Source: Haematobia irritans
Taxonomy: Eukaryota > Arthropoda > Insecta > Diptera > Muscidae
DNA: 64,000 nt
NCBI RefSeq assembly: GCF_050003625.1
Contig: NC_134400.1
Span: 63,550,241-63,614,240, forward strand
Reading direction: 5' to 3'
The notes beneath the pieces were generated by a model. That model was not told where the DNA came from. It saw nothing but the letters and a program-made list of their open reading frames with translations, and did no database searches. Each line of letters opens with the position of its first letter. Within the stretch, counting starts at the first letter, position 1. A program made the position numbers and the translations under genes. Shown in pieces: positions 61,766 to 64,000 of the stretch.

Positions 61766-63338
61766 CAGGGCTGTGGAGTCGAGCCAATTTTGCTCGACTC
61801 CGACTCCAGCATTTTTCATCAGCTCGACTCCGACTCCGACTCCGGGTAATATAACTAAATCCCATTTTAATACCACTAATTTGTAGTTCTATTGTTGGGG
61901 TACCGTAAGTGGATCGATATAAAGTATCGTATTTATTTATGTGTGCAAAAAAAGGTCTTAATTTCACATTAGATGCCAATTGAACTCTATATTTCAAATT
62001 TAGGGCAATGTTGAATAAATAAAATAATGATATAAATACCCACCATAATATGAGAAGATACCAACAGTATATGTATTTGTGGACCAAAATTATTGATAAT
62101 ATCTCAAATCCTTTAAATTTGTTGCGAGCTATATAAAGCTTTATATTTCCATATGCATGAATTTGAATCTGAATCGATTTAGACAAAATTGTATATACTT
62201 CTACAAAATCTATGTACTTAAAATTTAAATATAACGTTAAAATTGTGTTACCTCCCATAACACAAATTTAACGAAAAATAAAAATGCAAGGAAAGTCTAA
62301 AGTCGGGCGGGCCGATTATAATATACTCTGCACAACCTTGTATTTAGATCTACATTTTGATAAAATCTCAAATCAGACTTCTACAAAACTCGGGCAATAT
62401 TTGGGAAATATTTATAATTGTTTAGACAATTTCGCAAAAATGCATTTATGATTCATTCATTGAAAAAATTGAAAATTTGAGTCATTTCTACAAGTTTTCG
62501 ACTTAGCAGCAATTTTTCCAAAATTGTATGCTCACTGAATACAATTTTGGAAAAAATTTTGTCTAGTAAATAAAATTTTGCAAAATTTTCTACAGAAACA
62601 AAATTTTGACTAAATTTTCTATAGAAATAAAATTTTGACCAAATTTTCTAATAAAAAAATCTATTACCATAAAATTTTGGCAAAATTTTCTATAGAAATA
62701 ACATTTTGACCTAAATTTTTATAGAAATAAAATTTTGAAAAAACTTTTTTGTAACAAACAAAATTTTGCGAAATTTTCTATAGAAATAAAATTTTGACTA
62801 AATTTTCTATAGAAAAGAAATATTTCTATAGTAATAAAATTTTGAATAAATTTTTTATAGAAATAAAATTTTGATAAAATTTGCTATAGAAATAAAATTT
62901 TGACCAAACTTTTTATAGAAACAACATTTTGACAAAATTTTCTATAAAAAACAACTTTGAAAAAATTTTCTGTCAATATTCCACATTCATGGCCTTAAAA
63001 TAAAAATAATATCGATTGTTCGAAATATTTCAAATAAATTGATATGGGCATTAAAATGGATCGATCCAGCCCATCTGCTAGTCTAACATTCTAAGAAATA
63101 TAAAAAGATAGCCGTAATTGGAAGTTGATTTTCATTTACAATCATGCTGTACATTGATCGAATGAATAACGCAATGGAAACTAATATGCGCAAAAACTTG
63201 CTTAGTTACAAAAATGTGAAGTGTTTTAAAAAATTTGGTTTAGCCGGAGTCGGAGTCGAGCAAAATTTTTACGACTCCGACTCCAGCAAAATCTTCAGAC
63301 TCCGACTCCAAGACTCCGACTCCGGCTCCACAGCCCTG
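61766..63338. mobile_element. hAT-type non-autonomous element (CAGGGCTGTGGAGTCG ends)
   Basis: The left end CAGGGCTGTGGAGTCGAGCC and the right end are complementary and rich in GACTCCGACTCC repeats. The 8-bp target duplication GCACAAAG is at 61758-61765 and 63339-63346. At 1573 bp it has no recognisable transposase. It contains a fly repeat start (TAAAGTCGGGCGGGCCGAT, 62300) and the 28-bp repeat array. Confidence 0.93.
62540..62970. repeat. degenerate 28-bp tandem repeat array
   Basis: About a dozen imperfect copies of a unit with AAATTTTCTATAGAAATAAA and ATTTTGAC. The same unit is at 1497-1612. Confidence 0.88.
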
Positions 63339-63346
63339 GCACAAAG

Positions 63347-64000
63347 TACAGATCGCAGTTTAAGTACGATCGTCCTCAAATTTGGCATAGGGTCGTTTTT
63401 TGGAACAAGGACAATCGCTATTGATTTTGGAAAAAAATCGGTTCAGATTTAGATATAGCTGTCATATATATTTATCACCCATCTGGTCATAATTGGCGTG
63501 TTTATCAACCGATGTTCTTCAAATTCCGTACATCCGAATATTTTATGAGTCTCGAAAAACTTGCAAAATATCAGCCAAATCGGTGCATATTTAAATATAG
63601 CTCTCATATATATCTTTCGTCCGATTTAGACTCATATGGCAACAGAGGCCAAGGTTTACTACCGATTTTCGTGAAATTTTGCACAGAGAGTAGAATTGAC
63701 ATTCTACCAATGCTTGGTAAATTTGATTGAAATCGGTTCAGATTTAGATATAGCTCCCATATATATCTTTCGTCCGATTTGCACTTATATGGCCTTAAAA
63801 GCCAGAGTTTTGCACTGACTTGCTTCAAATTTTGCACGAGAGGTACGTTTGACGGTGTCGTTATGTGTGCCAAATTTGGTTAAAATCGGTTTAGATTTAG
63901 TTGTAGCTCCCATATATATCTTTCGTCCGATTTGGATTTATATGGCCTCAAAAGCCAGAGTGTTGCCCTGACTTGCTTCCAATTTTGCACAAGGAGTACG
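63347..64000. repeat. fly interspersed repeat with ~150-bp units
   Basis: Units with CTCCCATATATATCTTTCGT, CCGATTT and ATCGGTTCAGATTTAGATAT recur near 63600, 63740 and 63900. The short frames here are repeat translations. It probably continues the repeat that ends at 55356, split by two nested elements. Confidence 0.75.

Overview
The window looks like repeat-dense intergenic DNA from a higher dipteran fly, most likely a muscid or calliphorid. This rests on AT-rich sequence, animal-type introns, short fly-style interspersed repeats and the mix of transposon families; it was not confirmed by any database search. I found no host gene, no functional RNA gene, no operon and no CRISPR array. Almost every recognisable coding piece belongs to a transposable element, and nearly all are broken.

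Layout. 1-14855: two Ty3/gypsy copies of one family lie tail to tail (copy A on +, 1-5340; copy B on -, 5341-7994 and 14520-14855). Copy A is split by a hAT element (988-3513) that itself holds a 560-bp MITE. Copy B is split by a TA-target element (7997-14517) that in turn holds a very young Ty1/copia element (8210-12746). 14856-19970: non-autonomous terminal-inverted-repeat (TIR) elements and tRNA-derived scraps. 20047-32454: a BED-finger hAT transposase whose intron holds a CR1-like LINE on -, itself split by an RNase H LINE fragment and a second TA element, plus two more small elements; a mariner-like element sits in its 3' end. 32502-33408: a second mariner-like element. 34089-35606: a truncated LOA-type LINE. 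36760-36940: a hAT C-terminus. 37358-37743: a long (TA)n array. 39430-49231: a piggyBac gene on - split by a 7.66-kb composite LOA-type LINE. 50682-55039: a Harbinger element with transposase (+) and MADF protein (-), disturbed by a tRNA-derived SINE and tandem duplications. 55359-61757: a TIR element holding a mag-like Ty3/gypsy whose 3' LTR carries the same SINE. 61766-63338: a hAT-type MITE. 63347-64000: a fly interspersed repeat.

The biology is layered insertion. Target-site duplications (TSDs) can be read for many events: CCCACCAC, CAGTTACT, TA three times with TIRs of one type, ATAAT, ATTAACAG, a 13-bp ATTATTTACAGAT, ATTTC, GCACAAAG and an 11-bp SINE duplication. In five cases removing the insert restores a reading frame, so relative ages can be ordered from sequence alone. 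The LOA-type LINE and the tRNA-derived SINE share their 3' end and an (AACCT)n tail, which points to a LINE/SINE mobilisation pair.

I did not find a clearly new biological system. The best leads are the LINE/SINE pair, the TA-target element family with filled and empty copies, a reverse transcriptase active-site change (YLGD) shared by both gypsy copies, and several near-identical tandem duplications that could be recent events or assembly artefacts.
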